The position numbers were made by a program, and so were the translations under genes. Source: MGR-bin208 sp043779285 (GTDB lineage Bacteria > Bacteroidota > Bacteroidia > Chitinophagales > Chitinophagaceae). Taken from it: DNA of 19,341 bases. The notes under the pieces were generated by a model, which did no database searches, was not told the DNA's origin, and worked only from the letters and a program-made list of their open reading frames with translations. This document shows positions 1-7,026 of the stretch, one piece after another. The stretch lies in NCBI GenBank assembly GCA_043779285.1, contig JAYWEL010000202.1:1-19341 (forward strand), read 5' to 3'. Every line of letters starts with the position of its first letter. The stretch's first letter is position 1.

Positions 1-24
1 GCCCGCCTGACCGGACGGGCAGGG
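1..24. repeat. GC-rich palindrome at the window edge
   Basis: Bases 1-5 (GCCCG) are complementary to 16-20 (CGGGC), with CCGG between them, in otherwise AT-rich DNA. GC-rich palindromes of this kind are often scattered between genes in Bacteroidota; membership of such a family is inference. It may continue to the left of the window. Confidence 0.3.
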
Positions 25-48
25 ACTATGTGTAAATCTTAGATGGTA

Positions 49-97
49 TTATACCGCAGAAAAGCGCATTGGACTATTTACTGTTTATAAGCGGTAT
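49..97 (+). repeat. 49-bp dispersed repeat, copy 1
   Basis: This 49-bp sequence is found again, base for base, on the opposite strand at 5727-5775. Its ends are themselves inverted (ATACCGC at 51-57, GCGGTAT at 91-97), so it resembles a very short element with terminal inverted repeats. The 8-mer GGTATTAT occurs on both sides of the core, at 45-52 and 93-100, which could be a target duplication or simply part of the ends. It has no coding capacity. The family is not one I recognise. Confidence 0.75.
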
Positions 98-370
98 TAT
101 GTGCCGTTAGATTGACTGTTAGTGTTTTTAAAGAAACTGCAACGAGAAACTTGACAAAGCTTGTTGAAAATTTGCTAAAGTCCATAATTGATAAAAAACG
201 TTGCAATAGAAGGTTGAAACCTCCAAACAAAAAATCCGCATCTTTGAAAAGCTTTTAACTTTATCATCTACATTCACCCTTACAAGAAAAAATAAAAGCG
301 ACATCTTTCTACCCTTGGTGCTGATTTCAAACATTTGAATGAGGTCATAAGCAAATCAAAATAATACGAG
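98..370. other. Gene-less stretch upstream of the DUF4256 gene
   Basis: Together with 1-97 this is 370 bases without a convincing gene. A 68-codon minus-strand frame at 128-334 has no recognisable protein features and no start context. I see no strong promoter match before the gene at 371. Nothing else was identified here. Confidence 0.5.
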
Positions 371-967
371 ATGAAAAAAATAAATAAAAAGGAGCTAAAA
401 GCAAAACAATCTACCTTACCTGCAAGTATAAGTGAAGAACTAATCAGCATTTTGAAAACCCGTTTTGAGCAAAACATGATTCGTCATAAAGGTATAGAAT
501 GGGCGAAAGTACAAACAAAGCTGGCCGCCGAATTCTCGGAAGAAAAATTATGGTCGCTCCATGAAATGGAAAGAACAGGTGGTGAACCGGATGTGGTTGG
601 GTTTGATAAAACAACGGGGAATTATCTTTTTTATGATTGTTCAACAGAAAGCCCTCAAGGCCGCAGAAGTGTTTGTTACGACCGTGAAGGGTTAGAATCG
701 AGAAAAGAATTTAAACCCCAAAATAATACTGTTGACATGGCAGCTGAAATGGGCATTGAGCTTTTATCAGAAGAGGAATACCGTGAATTGCAAAAACTTG
801 GAAATTTCGATACGAAAACATCGAGCTGGTTGAAAACCCCTTTGGAGATTAGAAAACTAGGGGGTGCCATCTTTGCCGATTTTCGTTTTGGTCAAGTATT
901 TGTTTATCACAACGGTGCACAATCTTACTATGGCGGCAGGGGATTCAGAGGCTCACTAAGGGTATAG
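371..967 (+). CDS. DUF4256 family protein
   Basis: This 198-residue protein has the hallmarks of the DUF4256 family, which has no assigned function to my knowledge. Seen in the sequence: the block ERTGGEPDVVG near residue 68, an aromatic strand ending in YDCSTESP near 88-95, then GRRSVCYDREGLESRK, the acidic helix MAAEMGIELLSEEEYREL near 123-140, and the C-terminal FVYHNGAQSYYGGRGFRGSLRV region. The length is what I expect for the family, so it appears complete. There is no signal peptide or membrane segment, so it is probably cytosolic. It stands alone: no co-directional neighbour is close enough for an operon except the broken DUF2975 gene 74 bases downstream. The ATG at 371 is the only sensible start; no Shine-Dalgarno sequence precedes it. 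Confidence 0.9.
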   Translation: MKKINKKELKAKQSTLPASISEELISILKTRFEQNMIRHKGIEWAKVQTKLAAEFSEEKLWSLHEMERTGGEPDVVGFDKTTGNYLFYDCSTESPQGRRSVCYDREGLESRKEFKPQNNTVDMAAEMGIELLSEEEYRELQKLGNFDTKTSSWLKTPLEIRKLGGAIFADFRFGQVFVYHNGAQSYYGGRGFRGSLRV

Positions 968-1041
968 CTGTACCAACTGGCTTTGTATAGTGAAGTGGCT
1001 TGCTAATTTTTTTTCTCTTCATTATTGTTTAAATAAATAAA

Positions 1042-1575
1042 ATGAAAACAAAACGAATTTTTTTCTACTATACATATTTTGTCCTGAGTCATATTCATTG
1101 GGCTATGTATTAATACCAGAGCAATTCTATACTCCGTTTTCATAAACCTTTTTTTAATCCGGATACTGCCCAAAATTTGAACTTGGGGCTAAACCTTTCA
1201 GGTCTTCATGTCTTTAGTACCAGTTAGTATATATTCCCAATATCGCTCCTCATTTTCGTATCGGGTTTAAAGGCACATATTTTTTTTCTGGTCATTAAGG
1301 TTTTTTTTAAAATTAACTTAATTCATCCTTTTAGATTAGACGTTTCGTTATTGATATCCAAGATCAGTTATGTTGCTTTATAAATTGGTGCATTTACATT
1401 GCTGGCAAATAGTTATTCCAACTGGTTAATTAAAAAAGGAGTTGCTTTTCCAAAATTACAAGACTATCTGGGAGGAGCAGTCGAATTTATGTTTTTTGCC
1501 GGGATCCTCTTTTTTATTGCACAGGTTTTTAAAAAAGGAATCGAAATTAAATTCGAAAACGAATTCACCATATAA
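1042..1575 (+). pseudogene. DUF2975 family membrane protein, broken by three in-frame stops
   Basis: Reading from ATG 1042 gives one frame of 177 codons before the TAA at 1573-1575, interrupted by TAA 1111-1113, TAG 1225-1227 and TAA 1381-1383. No frame change is needed anywhere. The conceptual product has several hydrophobic segments (for example FPISLLIFV after codon 62, and EFMFFAGILFFIAQVFKKG near codons 148-166) and ends in a charged tail, FKKGIEIKFENEFTI, typical of DUF2975 proteins. These are small membrane proteins that commonly sit directly upstream of a short XRE-type regulator, exactly as here: the regulator starts three bases after the stop. The family call rests on that tail and the gene order. 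The longest uninterrupted piece is codons 115-177, probably not functional alone. Sequencing error is unlikely to give three substitutions and no indel, but cannot be excluded. Confidence 0.8.
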
Positions 1576-1578
1576 GCC

Positions 1579-1782
1579 ATGCCCATAATTGTAAACCTGG
1601 ATGTAATGATGGCAAAGCGTAAAATGCCATTGAATGAACTCTCAGAAAAAGTGGGCTTGACCCTTGCCAACCTTTCCATACTTAAAACCGGAAAAGCCAA
1701 AACGATCCGTTTCAACACACTCGAAGCCATTTGCAAAACATTGAACTGTCAACTAGGAGATATTTTGGAATTTATAAAATGA
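1579..1782 (+). CDS. XRE/Cro-type helix-turn-helix regulator (partner of DUF2975)
   Basis: A 67-residue single-domain DNA-binding protein of the Cro/CI type. The helix-turn-helix lies about residues 17-38 (LNELSEKVGLTLANLSILKTG), followed by KAKTIRFNTLEAICKTLNCQLGDILEF, the usual end of the short YozG-like regulators found beside DUF2975 genes. The frame is intact and ends in TGA. The ATG at 1579 lies three bases after the stop of the broken DUF2975 gene, so the two were once a translationally coupled pair. With the partner broken by internal stops, ribosome delivery from upstream would be lost, and expression must depend on its own initiation or on an internal promoter. The usual role would be autoregulation of the pair; the present function is unknown. 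Confidence 0.88.
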   Translation: MPIIVNLDVMMAKRKMPLNELSEKVGLTLANLSILKTGKAKTIRFNTLEAICKTLNCQLGDILEFIK

Positions 1783-1976
1783 CGTGTAGTCTTAAAAATA
1801 AACTATAGCATAAAAAACAGACAGCTAATTAGGATATTGCGCAGGCAGGTTTAGTATTTTATTAAACCAAATGAATAACTCTTTAGTTATGCGCTAATCA
1901 TCAAATTTTATCAATAAATTTAACTTGCATCGAAGCTTGGCACGATGAATATTTTCTTTCATAAAAATCTTGTTCG

Positions 1977-2011
1977 TTTGTTGAATTTTTTAAAACCAGA
2001 TTCTAAATTCG
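1977..2011 (+). promoter_or_regulatory. Possible Bacteroidota-type promoter for the creatininase-family gene
   Basis: TTTG at 1977-1980 (followed directly by TTG at 1981-1983) and TAAATTCG at 2004-2011 resemble the -33 TTTG and -7 TAnnTTTG elements, with spacing of 20-23 bases. Transcription would begin about 15-20 bases before the ATG at 2036. The -7 match has two base differences from TAnnTTTG, so this is tentative. Confidence 0.35.
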
Positions 2012-2035
2012 AATTACTAATAACCCAATTAAATA

Positions 2036-2797
2036 ATGAGACCATATATTTTAGCAGAAACAAATTGGAAGAATATTAAAGACGCCCAATTTGATTTAGC
2101 GATTCTTCCTTGGGGAGCAACCGAAGCACATAATTTTCATTTGCCATATGCTACCGATAATATTGAAGCAGAATTTATTTCTGCAGAGGCTGCAAGAATT
2201 GCTTTTGAAAATGGTAACAGAATCGTTGTATTACCAACAATTCCTTTTGGCGTAAATACCGGACAAACAGATATTAAATTGAATATCAACCTAAATCCAA
2301 GTACACAGTTCGCCATACTTGCAGACATTATAGAGGTTCTTAACCGACAAGGAATTTATAAACTGCTTATTGTAAATAGTCATGGTGGTAACGAATTTAA
2401 ACCCTTACTCAGAGAGCTTGGCCTCAGGTTTCCCAAAATGTTTTTATGTACATGCAATTGGTTTCAATCATTAACTAAAGCCGATTATTTTGACAATCCC
2501 GGAGATCATGCCGATGAAATGGAAACCAGTTTGCTTTTGCATTTAACGCCACAATTCGTACTTCCATTAACAGAAGCGGGGGAAGGAAAGGAGAAAAAAA
2601 ATAAAATAAAAGAATTTTCCGAAGGCTGGTTGTGGACGGAAAGACGCTGGACACAAGTAACTCAGGACACGGGAATCGGAAATCCCAAGGCTGCAACAAA
2701 AGATAAAGGAGAACGGTATTTTAAAGCCATCACAAAGAAATTAGCAAAGTTGTTTGGGGAATTAGCAACAGCGGATACAAATAATTTATATGAATAA
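2036..2797 (+). CDS. Creatininase family amidohydrolase
   Basis: This 253-residue protein belongs to the creatininase (creatinine amidohydrolase) family of metal-dependent ring-opening amidohydrolases. The metal-site motifs are all visible: E30, H32 and H35 in PWGATEAHNFHLPYATD with D41, then NSHGGNE with H116, and DHADEMETS (residues 157-165) with E163. There is no signal peptide, so it acts in the cytosol. Known members act on creatinine, guanidinoacetate-like compounds, formamidopyrimidines or mycofactocin precursor peptide; the substrate cannot be told from sequence, and no creatine pathway or mycofactocin genes lie nearby. Length is normal for the family. A lysine-rich stretch at 185-192 (KEKKNKIK) is a likely surface loop. 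The gene is transcribed alone and converges on the histidine kinase gene. Confidence 0.92.
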   Translation: MRPYILAETNWKNIKDAQFDLAILPWGATEAHNFHLPYATDNIEAEFISAEAARIAFENGNRIVVLPTIPFGVNTGQTDIKLNINLNPSTQFAILADIIEVLNRQGIYKLLIVNSHGGNEFKPLLRELGLRFPKMFLCTCNWFQSLTKADYFDNPGDHADEMETSLLLHLTPQFVLPLTEAGEGKEKKNKIKEFSEGWLWTERRWTQVTQDTGIGNPKAATKDKGERYFKAITKKLAKLFGELATADTNNLYE

Positions 2798-3130
2798 TTT
2801 TTTAGCATAGTTGATTCTTATGAATTGTACCTCAGCATAGGGCGGGCATTTATCTTCTTATTAAATGATGGGATAGGAAAAAAAATTGGACACCTAATAC
2901 TGTTGTGCTGACATCGTTTTTTTACCAGTTTAGTTTTTCTTGCCAGATATGCTGATGCTTGATTTGCATTTGGAAAATTTGTAGTGTACAATTTGCATTA
3001 ATCCTAAGTGTTGCAATTTGATTAGATCTTCCCCAATGAAGAAGCATTGATGAACAGCTTTTTTTTTCATAAACCAAATCAGCCAATTTTCTTACACTTG
3101 ATTCCACTACACATAATTTTAAAATACTGT
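2798..3130. other. Convergent intergenic stretch without a confident gene
   Basis: These 333 bases separate two converging genes. Runs of T occur at 2797-2804, 2919-2925 and 3059-3067, and could aid termination, but I see no strong hairpin next to them. A 61-codon minus-strand frame at 2922-3107 has no family I recognise and no membrane segment; it may be a remnant or chance. Confidence 0.45.
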
Positions 3131-4183
3131 TTAATTATTCAATGCCATGGTAAATTCTGCATACTCTCCTTCAGCAGAATCTACTTTAAGATCACCCTCG
3201 TGGGCTTTTATAATATCATAACTCAATGATAATCCCAGGCCGGTGGCTTCGCCTGTAGGCTTGGTAGTAAAGAAAGGCTGAAAAATTTTTTGTACATTTT
3301 TTTCGGGGATTCCCATACCATTATCTCTTACAGAGAGAATGACTTTGTTATTTTTCATTTCTGAAATAATAGAAAGCGTTGGTTCATAATCTTTTTCATT
3401 CAGTTTCAATTTTTCATTCATGGAGTAAAAAGCATTGTTGAATAAATTCACCAATATCTGGCCAATGTCCTGCGGTATAACACGTATTCGATCCACATTT
3501 CCATCAAATGCAGTTTGTATAGTACAGTTAAATGATTTGTTTTTTGACCGAAAACCATGATAACTAAGTTTTAAATATTCTTCCGCCAATTCATTCAGAT
3601 CGGTAAGTTCCATAACGCCGCTATGCCGCCTGGTATGCTGTAGCATATTTTTTACAATACCATCTGCCCGTTTTCCATGATGAAGAATTTTTTTCAGATT
3701 TTCTGTAAAGTCATTCAGTAGCGGATTAATATCATCTATAAATCCTGCAGGCAAGGTTTCGGAATCAATTCGTTCTTTTACTTCAGCTAACAAGTCGGCA
3801 TTTAATTCACCGAAATTGAGAACAAAATTCAGTGGGTTCTGAATCTCATGGGCAATACCTGCCGTGAGTTCTCCGAGTGAAGCCATTTTTTCTTTTTGTA
3901 TAAGCTGCAACTGGCTTGCTTTTAATTCGGATAAGGTTTGTTGAAGTGTTTCTTTTTGTTCAAACAACTCGGCTGTTCTTTCCTGCACCCGCTTTTCCAA
4001 CAATGCATTTTGCTCAAGAAGAGCTTGCTGCTGTTCCTGATGTAAAGCCTGCAGATTTTGATGGTATTGCAGTTTTTTACGCTGGTTGGATATAAACACA
4101 AGAAGGAAGCTGGCAAACAGCAAGACCATGGCTGATATTCCAATGATTACTCTAGTTTGTATACTTATATCTAACAGGTCCAT
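3131..4183 (-). CDS. Membrane-anchored sensor histidine kinase
   Basis: A 350-residue two-component sensor kinase. Order of parts: one membrane helix (about 12-32), a glutamine-rich coiled coil (about 35-98), the dimerisation/phosphoacceptor H-box SLGELTAGIAHEIQNPLNF with H112, and a GHKL ATPase domain with the N-box DIGQILVNLFNNAF (N250), the G1 box DNGMG (287-291), FFTTK, and the G2 box TGLGLSL (314-320). All key catalytic residues are present, so it should be active. It has almost no extracellular part, no PAS domain and no receiver domain, so input probably comes from the membrane protein encoded just upstream, whose end overlaps this gene's start by 32 bases. No response regulator lies in the window. 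Residues 40-85, rich in Q and L, form a long signalling helix similar to those that follow 7TM or TPR sensors in this phylum. Confidence 0.93.
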   Translation of the reverse strand: MDLLDISIQTRVIIGISAMVLLFASFLLVFISNQRKKLQYHQNLQALHQEQQQALLEQNALLEKRVQERTAELFEQKETLQQTLSELKASQLQLIQKEKMASLGELTAGIAHEIQNPLNFVLNFGELNADLLAEVKERIDSETLPAGFIDDINPLLNDFTENLKKILHHGKRADGIVKNMLQHTRRHSGVMELTDLNELAEEYLKLSYHGFRSKNKSFNCTIQTAFDGNVDRIRVIPQDIGQILVNLFNNAFYSMNEKLKLNEKDYEPTLSIISEMKNNKVILSVRDNGMGIPEKNVQKIFQPFFTTKPTGEATGLGLSLSYDIIKAHEGDLKVDSAEGEYAEFTMALNN

Positions 4184-4832
4184 AAAAAGCTTTGGTTAAA
4201 AAAAGACAAAAAATGATAAACGCAATATTGTGTACGTTCCAGATATTCACAGCCAGATCAACATCTATATTGATCATGGGTAAGTAAAATAGAAACACAA
4301 AAAAATTGGTCACTACATAAATACTTAGCCCGGTAACTACCCAAAAATCCGGACTATTGAAAAGATTTTTGCTATCATCTTTCAGTTCTGATAAGTAATA
4401 CAGCATACAATAGACCAGTAAAAGATACGCTTCTGTGGCTAGCAAATTGCCGCTGAGAGAATTATAGTTGAAAAAATTTTCAAAAAAACTAAAATTGATT
4501 AGAAAGAATACCAGAGACGATGCTGCCAGTAATTTTTTGAAACGTGTAAATGAATGATGGGGTAATTTGATGAAAAAAATGCTGAAACAGACGAAACGGA
4601 TTATCGAATGCAGGTTGTACAGTGGATTGTTGCTGAGGTCCGATTCTTTGTCGTACAGATTGATGGCCATGATGATATCAATGGCGATATTGATGAAAAA
4701 TGCCAGCAACAGGTAAACGATAATTGGCTTCAACCCGGCAGGCTGTTGCCTGCACACCAATAAAACTCCCAAGGGAATCATCAATGCCCATATCTCTGAC
4801 CAGTCAAGTGCCAAAAGAAAATAAGTACTCAT
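4152..4832 (-). CDS. Seven-helix membrane protein, likely sensor partner of the kinase
   Basis: A 226-residue integral membrane protein with about seven hydrophobic helices, near residues 12-27, 36-57, 77-90, 100-120, 129-148, 161-184 and 198-217. I do not recognise a named family. Its last 10 codons overlap the first codons of the histidine kinase gene (4152-4183), which indicates translational coupling and a shared transcript. The kinase has one membrane helix and no sensory domain of its own, so the simplest inference is that this protein is its signal-detecting partner, comparable to 7TM input modules that are fused to kinases elsewhere. The ligand is unknown. The start ATG at 4832 matches the first hydrophobic segment; no Shine-Dalgarno sequence is evident. 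It is transcribed divergently from the lipoprotein gene. Confidence 0.8.
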   Translation of the reverse strand: MSTYFLLALDWSEIWALMIPLGVLLVCRQQPAGLKPIIVYLLLAFFINIAIDIIMAINLYDKESDLSNNPLYNLHSIIRFVCFSIFFIKLPHHSFTRFKKLLAASSLVFFLINFSFFENFFNYNSLSGNLLATEAYLLLVYCMLYYLSELKDDSKNLFNSPDFWVVTGLSIYVVTNFFVFLFYLPMINIDVDLAVNIWNVHNIAFIIFCLFLTKAFYGPVRYKYTN

Positions 4833-4910
4833 TTTATTTTTTCAAATCCGGATGAAAAATTGCTGGTAATTAATAAGTTGAATATACCCGTTATTTTACA
4901 AATAAAATTG

Positions 4911-4942
4911 TTTGTATATATAATATATTGGCTATATCTTTC
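4911..4942 (+). promoter_or_regulatory. Possible promoter of the lipoprotein gene
   Basis: TTTG at 4911-4914 and TATCTTTC at 4935-4942 fit the Bacteroidota -33/-7 pattern with 20 bases between them. Transcription would start near 4949. That leaves about ten bases before an upstream in-frame TTG at 4960 and about 47 before the ATG at 4996, which favours the ATG as the real start. Confidence 0.4.
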
Positions 4943-4995
4943 TGATACCAACCATTGAATTGGAACATTATTTATTCTTCTCAAAAATTAAAACT

Positions 4996-5610
4996 ATGCG
5001 TAGACTTATTCATTTATCTGGCTATTCTTTATTTTACTTTACAGTTCTACTTCTCGTTGCTTCCTGTAATAGTGGAAAGGAGGAAAAGAACTCTGCTGAA
5101 AACGTTACTACAGAATCAAGCAACTCTACAACAGATGTGGAAGTGAAGCAAACAATGACTACCTTATCCGGGACCTTGGATACTTTATATATAGAATCAA
5201 TCGTATTTAAGAATTTGCCAAAATCAAGTTTGGTATTCTCTTTTGCCTTCCGCACAAAAGATACATTAACACTATACGGTTGGTCTTGTAAAAATAATGT
5301 TGTGGGTAAATGCACTGGATTTGATACTAATCCGAATATAAAATTAATAAAATATGGCAAAAGTGGTATTGCTTTTGGACCAGCAGTTAATTTTGGGAAT
5401 GTGACACTGTTAAAAGACGAAATAAGGGATATAAAAACAAAACTTGGAACTGCATTTAAATATGTTGTTTTTGTTCCAAACCTTAACCAGGGATTTGTAC
5501 ATTATTCCATATTTGTTACCAATGATAATCTTGCTCAAGAAAAATTACTTGCCTTAGATCCTACTGGTATAGAAGCTAATCCATCACCTCCAAAAGGATT
5601 TGATAATTGA
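4996..5610 (+). CDS. Lipoprotein of unknown function
   Basis: From ATG 4996 this is a 204-residue exported lipoprotein. The N-terminus is MRRLIHLSG, then a hydrophobic core and the lipobox LVASC, which places the lipidated cysteine at residue 24. The frame extends upstream to a TTG at 4960, but that would put 12 residues before the signal peptide, so 4996 is preferred. After C24 comes a serine/threonine/asparagine-rich linker to about residue 50, then a compact domain with beta-strand-like segments (TLYIESIVFKN, SLVFSFAFRTKDTLTLYGW) and two further cysteines near residues 98 and 105 that could pair. I recognise no family. It is likely anchored in the inner or outer membrane facing the periplasm. 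It is divergent from the membrane protein/kinase pair, with a 163-base gap, so shared control is possible. Confidence 0.8.
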   Translation: MRRLIHLSGYSLFYFTVLLLVASCNSGKEEKNSAENVTTESSNSTTDVEVKQTMTTLSGTLDTLYIESIVFKNLPKSSLVFSFAFRTKDTLTLYGWSCKNNVVGKCTGFDTNPNIKLIKYGKSGIAFGPAVNFGNVTLLKDEIRDIKTKLGTAFKYVVFVPNLNQGFVHYSIFVTNDNLAQEKLLALDPTGIEANPSPPKGFDN

Positions 5611-5724
5611 GAATGGGATTAGATTTTCTTTTCGAATCTGGTTCTTAAAAATAGAAGACTCATTTGATGTCTTAGTATAAAGTTGTGGGTTAAAGAATTT
5701 CTAAATCACAATATCGCTAAGTAC

Positions 5725-5775
5725 TTATACCGCTTATAAACAGTAAATAGTCCAATGCGCTTTTCTGCGGTATAA
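5725..5775 (-). repeat. 49-bp dispersed repeat, copy 2 (inverted)
   Basis: Bases 5727-5775 are the exact reverse complement of 49-97. In this copy the terminal inverted repeats reach nine bases: TTATACCGC at 5725-5733 and GCGGTATAA at 5767-5775. There is no matching direct repeat at the flanks. The two copies bracket 5.6 kb and could act as a substrate for inversion by recombination, although 49 bp is short for RecA. Confidence 0.75.
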
Positions 5776-6016
5776 CACGTTTAAATTAAATGATGCAGGG
5801 TATAAAAAAATTACAGGAATTTAGCAGTTGAAAAATGGAATGGCCGAATTTACAAGGGAAGACGATTTACTCATCTTAAAGTTAAATGGGCAGATAATGG
5901 AGGGGTTGGCATACAAAGGGAACAATTCTTTTGAAGGAGGAATTGGATTTAATAAAGTGAAATTTGAATTAATTGCAAATGGAGAAGTCATTTCTTGTAA
6001 AAAAAGTTTAACATGA
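5776..6016 (+). pseudogene. Broken C-terminal fragment, possibly of a serine hydrolase tail domain
   Basis: Directly after repeat copy 2 the frame reads KLNDAGYKKITGI, then a TAG at 5822-5824, then QLKNGMAEFTREDDLLILK and on to a TGA at 6014-6016. The alternation of short strands and the pattern G-Y...I..LKNG...F..EDDLL..LNGQ resemble the small beta-sandwich domain (DUF3471-like) at the end of many Bacteroidota serine hydrolases; this is a pattern-level guess. If 5828 (TTG) or 5840 (ATG) is used as a start, a 59-62 residue peptide remains. The upstream catalytic part is missing, so a remnant is more likely than a live gene. The flanking bases 5611-5724 contain nothing I can identify. Confidence 0.3.
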
Positions 6017-6129
6017 ATAAGATCTCAAATTGGTTCTTGTAAATAAACCTCAAATCATGTTTATTTAAAATTGCCTGTTTTTATTTAACCGTCTTTACAG
6101 TAATTGTACATTTACAAAAAGGATTGAAT

Positions 6130-6861
6130 ATGATGACTGCGTATGAGATACAGATAGATAAGGAATTAAAAATCTGGCAAAATAAAATGTTACGCAACCC
6201 ATCGCTGCTCAATAAACTGTCCAAAAAAATTCAGACCAAGATCAATGACTGGATTCCCGAAAAGGTCCATCAAGCCATCACCTCAACTATCAAGCAAATG
6301 ATCCGGGGCGTTTTATTTGCAGCCAAATACAGCAGCACCGACAGCTTGGCAAATGTGAGTCTGCAAGAAAGAGAAGAAGCGGTACAGAAAAAAATTGACT
6401 GGTATAGGAAAACTGCCGCAGTGGAAGGTGGCATAACAGGTGCCGGAGGCATTTTACTGGGCCTTGCAGATTTCCCAATCCTTATTGGTCTTAAACTTAA
6501 ACTACTTTTTGATATTGCAGTTTTATATGGAATGGATGTACACGATTACAAAGAAAGAGTATACCTGTTACATATTTTTGAACTGGCGTTTTCGAGTGAT
6601 GTACAGCGAAAAAATATTTACCATAAAATGACTGACTGGGATGAGAAAAGTAAATCCTTACCTGCAAACATTCATGAGTTTGACTGGAGAACTTTTCAAC
6701 AGGAATACAGAGACTATATTGATTTGGCAAAAATGGCACAGCTTATTCCAATTATAGGCGCACCGGTAGGTGTGTTAGCAAACTACGGGTTAATAAAAAA
6801 GCTGGGAGTCACTGCCATGAATGCTTACCGAATGAGATGGTTAAATTACAAAACTGGCTAG
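6130..6861 (+). CDS. EcsC family protein
   Basis: About 243 residues from ATG 6130. The glycine-rich block GGITGAGGILLGLADFPILI (numbering from 6130, about residues 98-117), followed by KLKLLFDIAVLYGMDV, and the C-terminal KMAQLIPIIGAPVGVLANYG near 209-228 are characteristic of the EcsC family. Founding member EcsC of Bacillus is encoded with the Ecs ABC transporter, but its biochemical role is not settled; here no transporter genes are adjacent. The two glycine/alanine-rich hydrophobic stretches suggest membrane association. AAGGA at 6119-6123, about seven bases before ATG 6130, is one of the few Shine-Dalgarno-like sites in the window and supports this start over the in-frame TTG at 6124. 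Length is normal and the frame is intact. A 16-base AT palindrome follows the stop. Confidence 0.9.
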   Translation: MMTAYEIQIDKELKIWQNKMLRNPSLLNKLSKKIQTKINDWIPEKVHQAITSTIKQMIRGVLFAAKYSSTDSLANVSLQEREEAVQKKIDWYRKTAAVEGGITGAGGILLGLADFPILIGLKLKLLFDIAVLYGMDVHDYKERVYLLHIFELAFSSDVQRKNIYHKMTDWDEKSKSLPANIHEFDWRTFQQEYRDYIDLAKMAQLIPIIGAPVGVLANYGLIKKLGVTAMNAYRMRWLNYKTG

Positions 6862-6867
6862 GATGCA

Positions 6868-6883
6868 GATATAAATTTATATC
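6868..6883. other. Perfect 16-bp AT-rich palindrome after the EcsC gene
   Basis: GATATAAATTTATATC is self-complementary over 16 bases and begins seven bases after the EcsC stop. With no loop and few GC pairs it is a weak terminator candidate; it could also be a protein-binding dyad. Confidence 0.3.
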
Positions 6884-6930
6884 AACAATAAATAAGACTG
6901 TGCCACCGAGAAGTTTTCATTTTTATCCTG

Positions 6931-7026
6931 GTTGGTATGTTGTGTTGAAATCCTAGCCCTGCCAACAACCAATACCTCATAAACTTCGGTTGTTGTTTCT
7001 CATCTAAAATCGATGCTGCACACCAC
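6931..7026 (-). repeat. Dispersed hairpin repeat, copy A
   Basis: About 95 bases resemble 15482-15585 in the same orientation. The core 6958-6995 matches 15513-15550 at 34 of 38 positions, with a perfect 8-bp inverted pair inside it: CAACAACC at 6963-6970 and GGTTGTTG at 6988-6995. Flanks share GGTATG on the left and ATGCTGCA on the right. On the minus strand both copies read QQPK-x-MR-x-x-LLAG, here inside a 53-codon frame from ATG 7043 to TGA 6882. Three of the four core differences would change the amino acid while the stem is untouched, so a structured element fits better than a conserved protein. Confidence 0.6.

Noticed and set aside
128..334. A 68-codon minus-strand frame left of the DUF4256 gene.
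   Set aside because: No protein features beyond chance hydrophobic runs.
1042..1575. Stop-codon read-through or a changed genetic code in the DUF2975 frame.
   Set aside because: TAA, TAG and TGA all end other genes in the window at the expected places, and the three internal stops share no common context.
2922..3107. A 61-codon minus-strand frame between the creatininase and kinase genes.
   Set aside because: No recognisable family, signal peptide or start context; at best a remnant.
3470..3485. A 16-base match, CTGCGGTATAACACGT, between the kinase gene and 5765-5780 at the end of repeat copy 2.
   Set aside because: It lies in a conserved-looking coding stretch of the kinase, ends abruptly on both sides, and one 16-mer match in 19 kb is only mildly unexpected.
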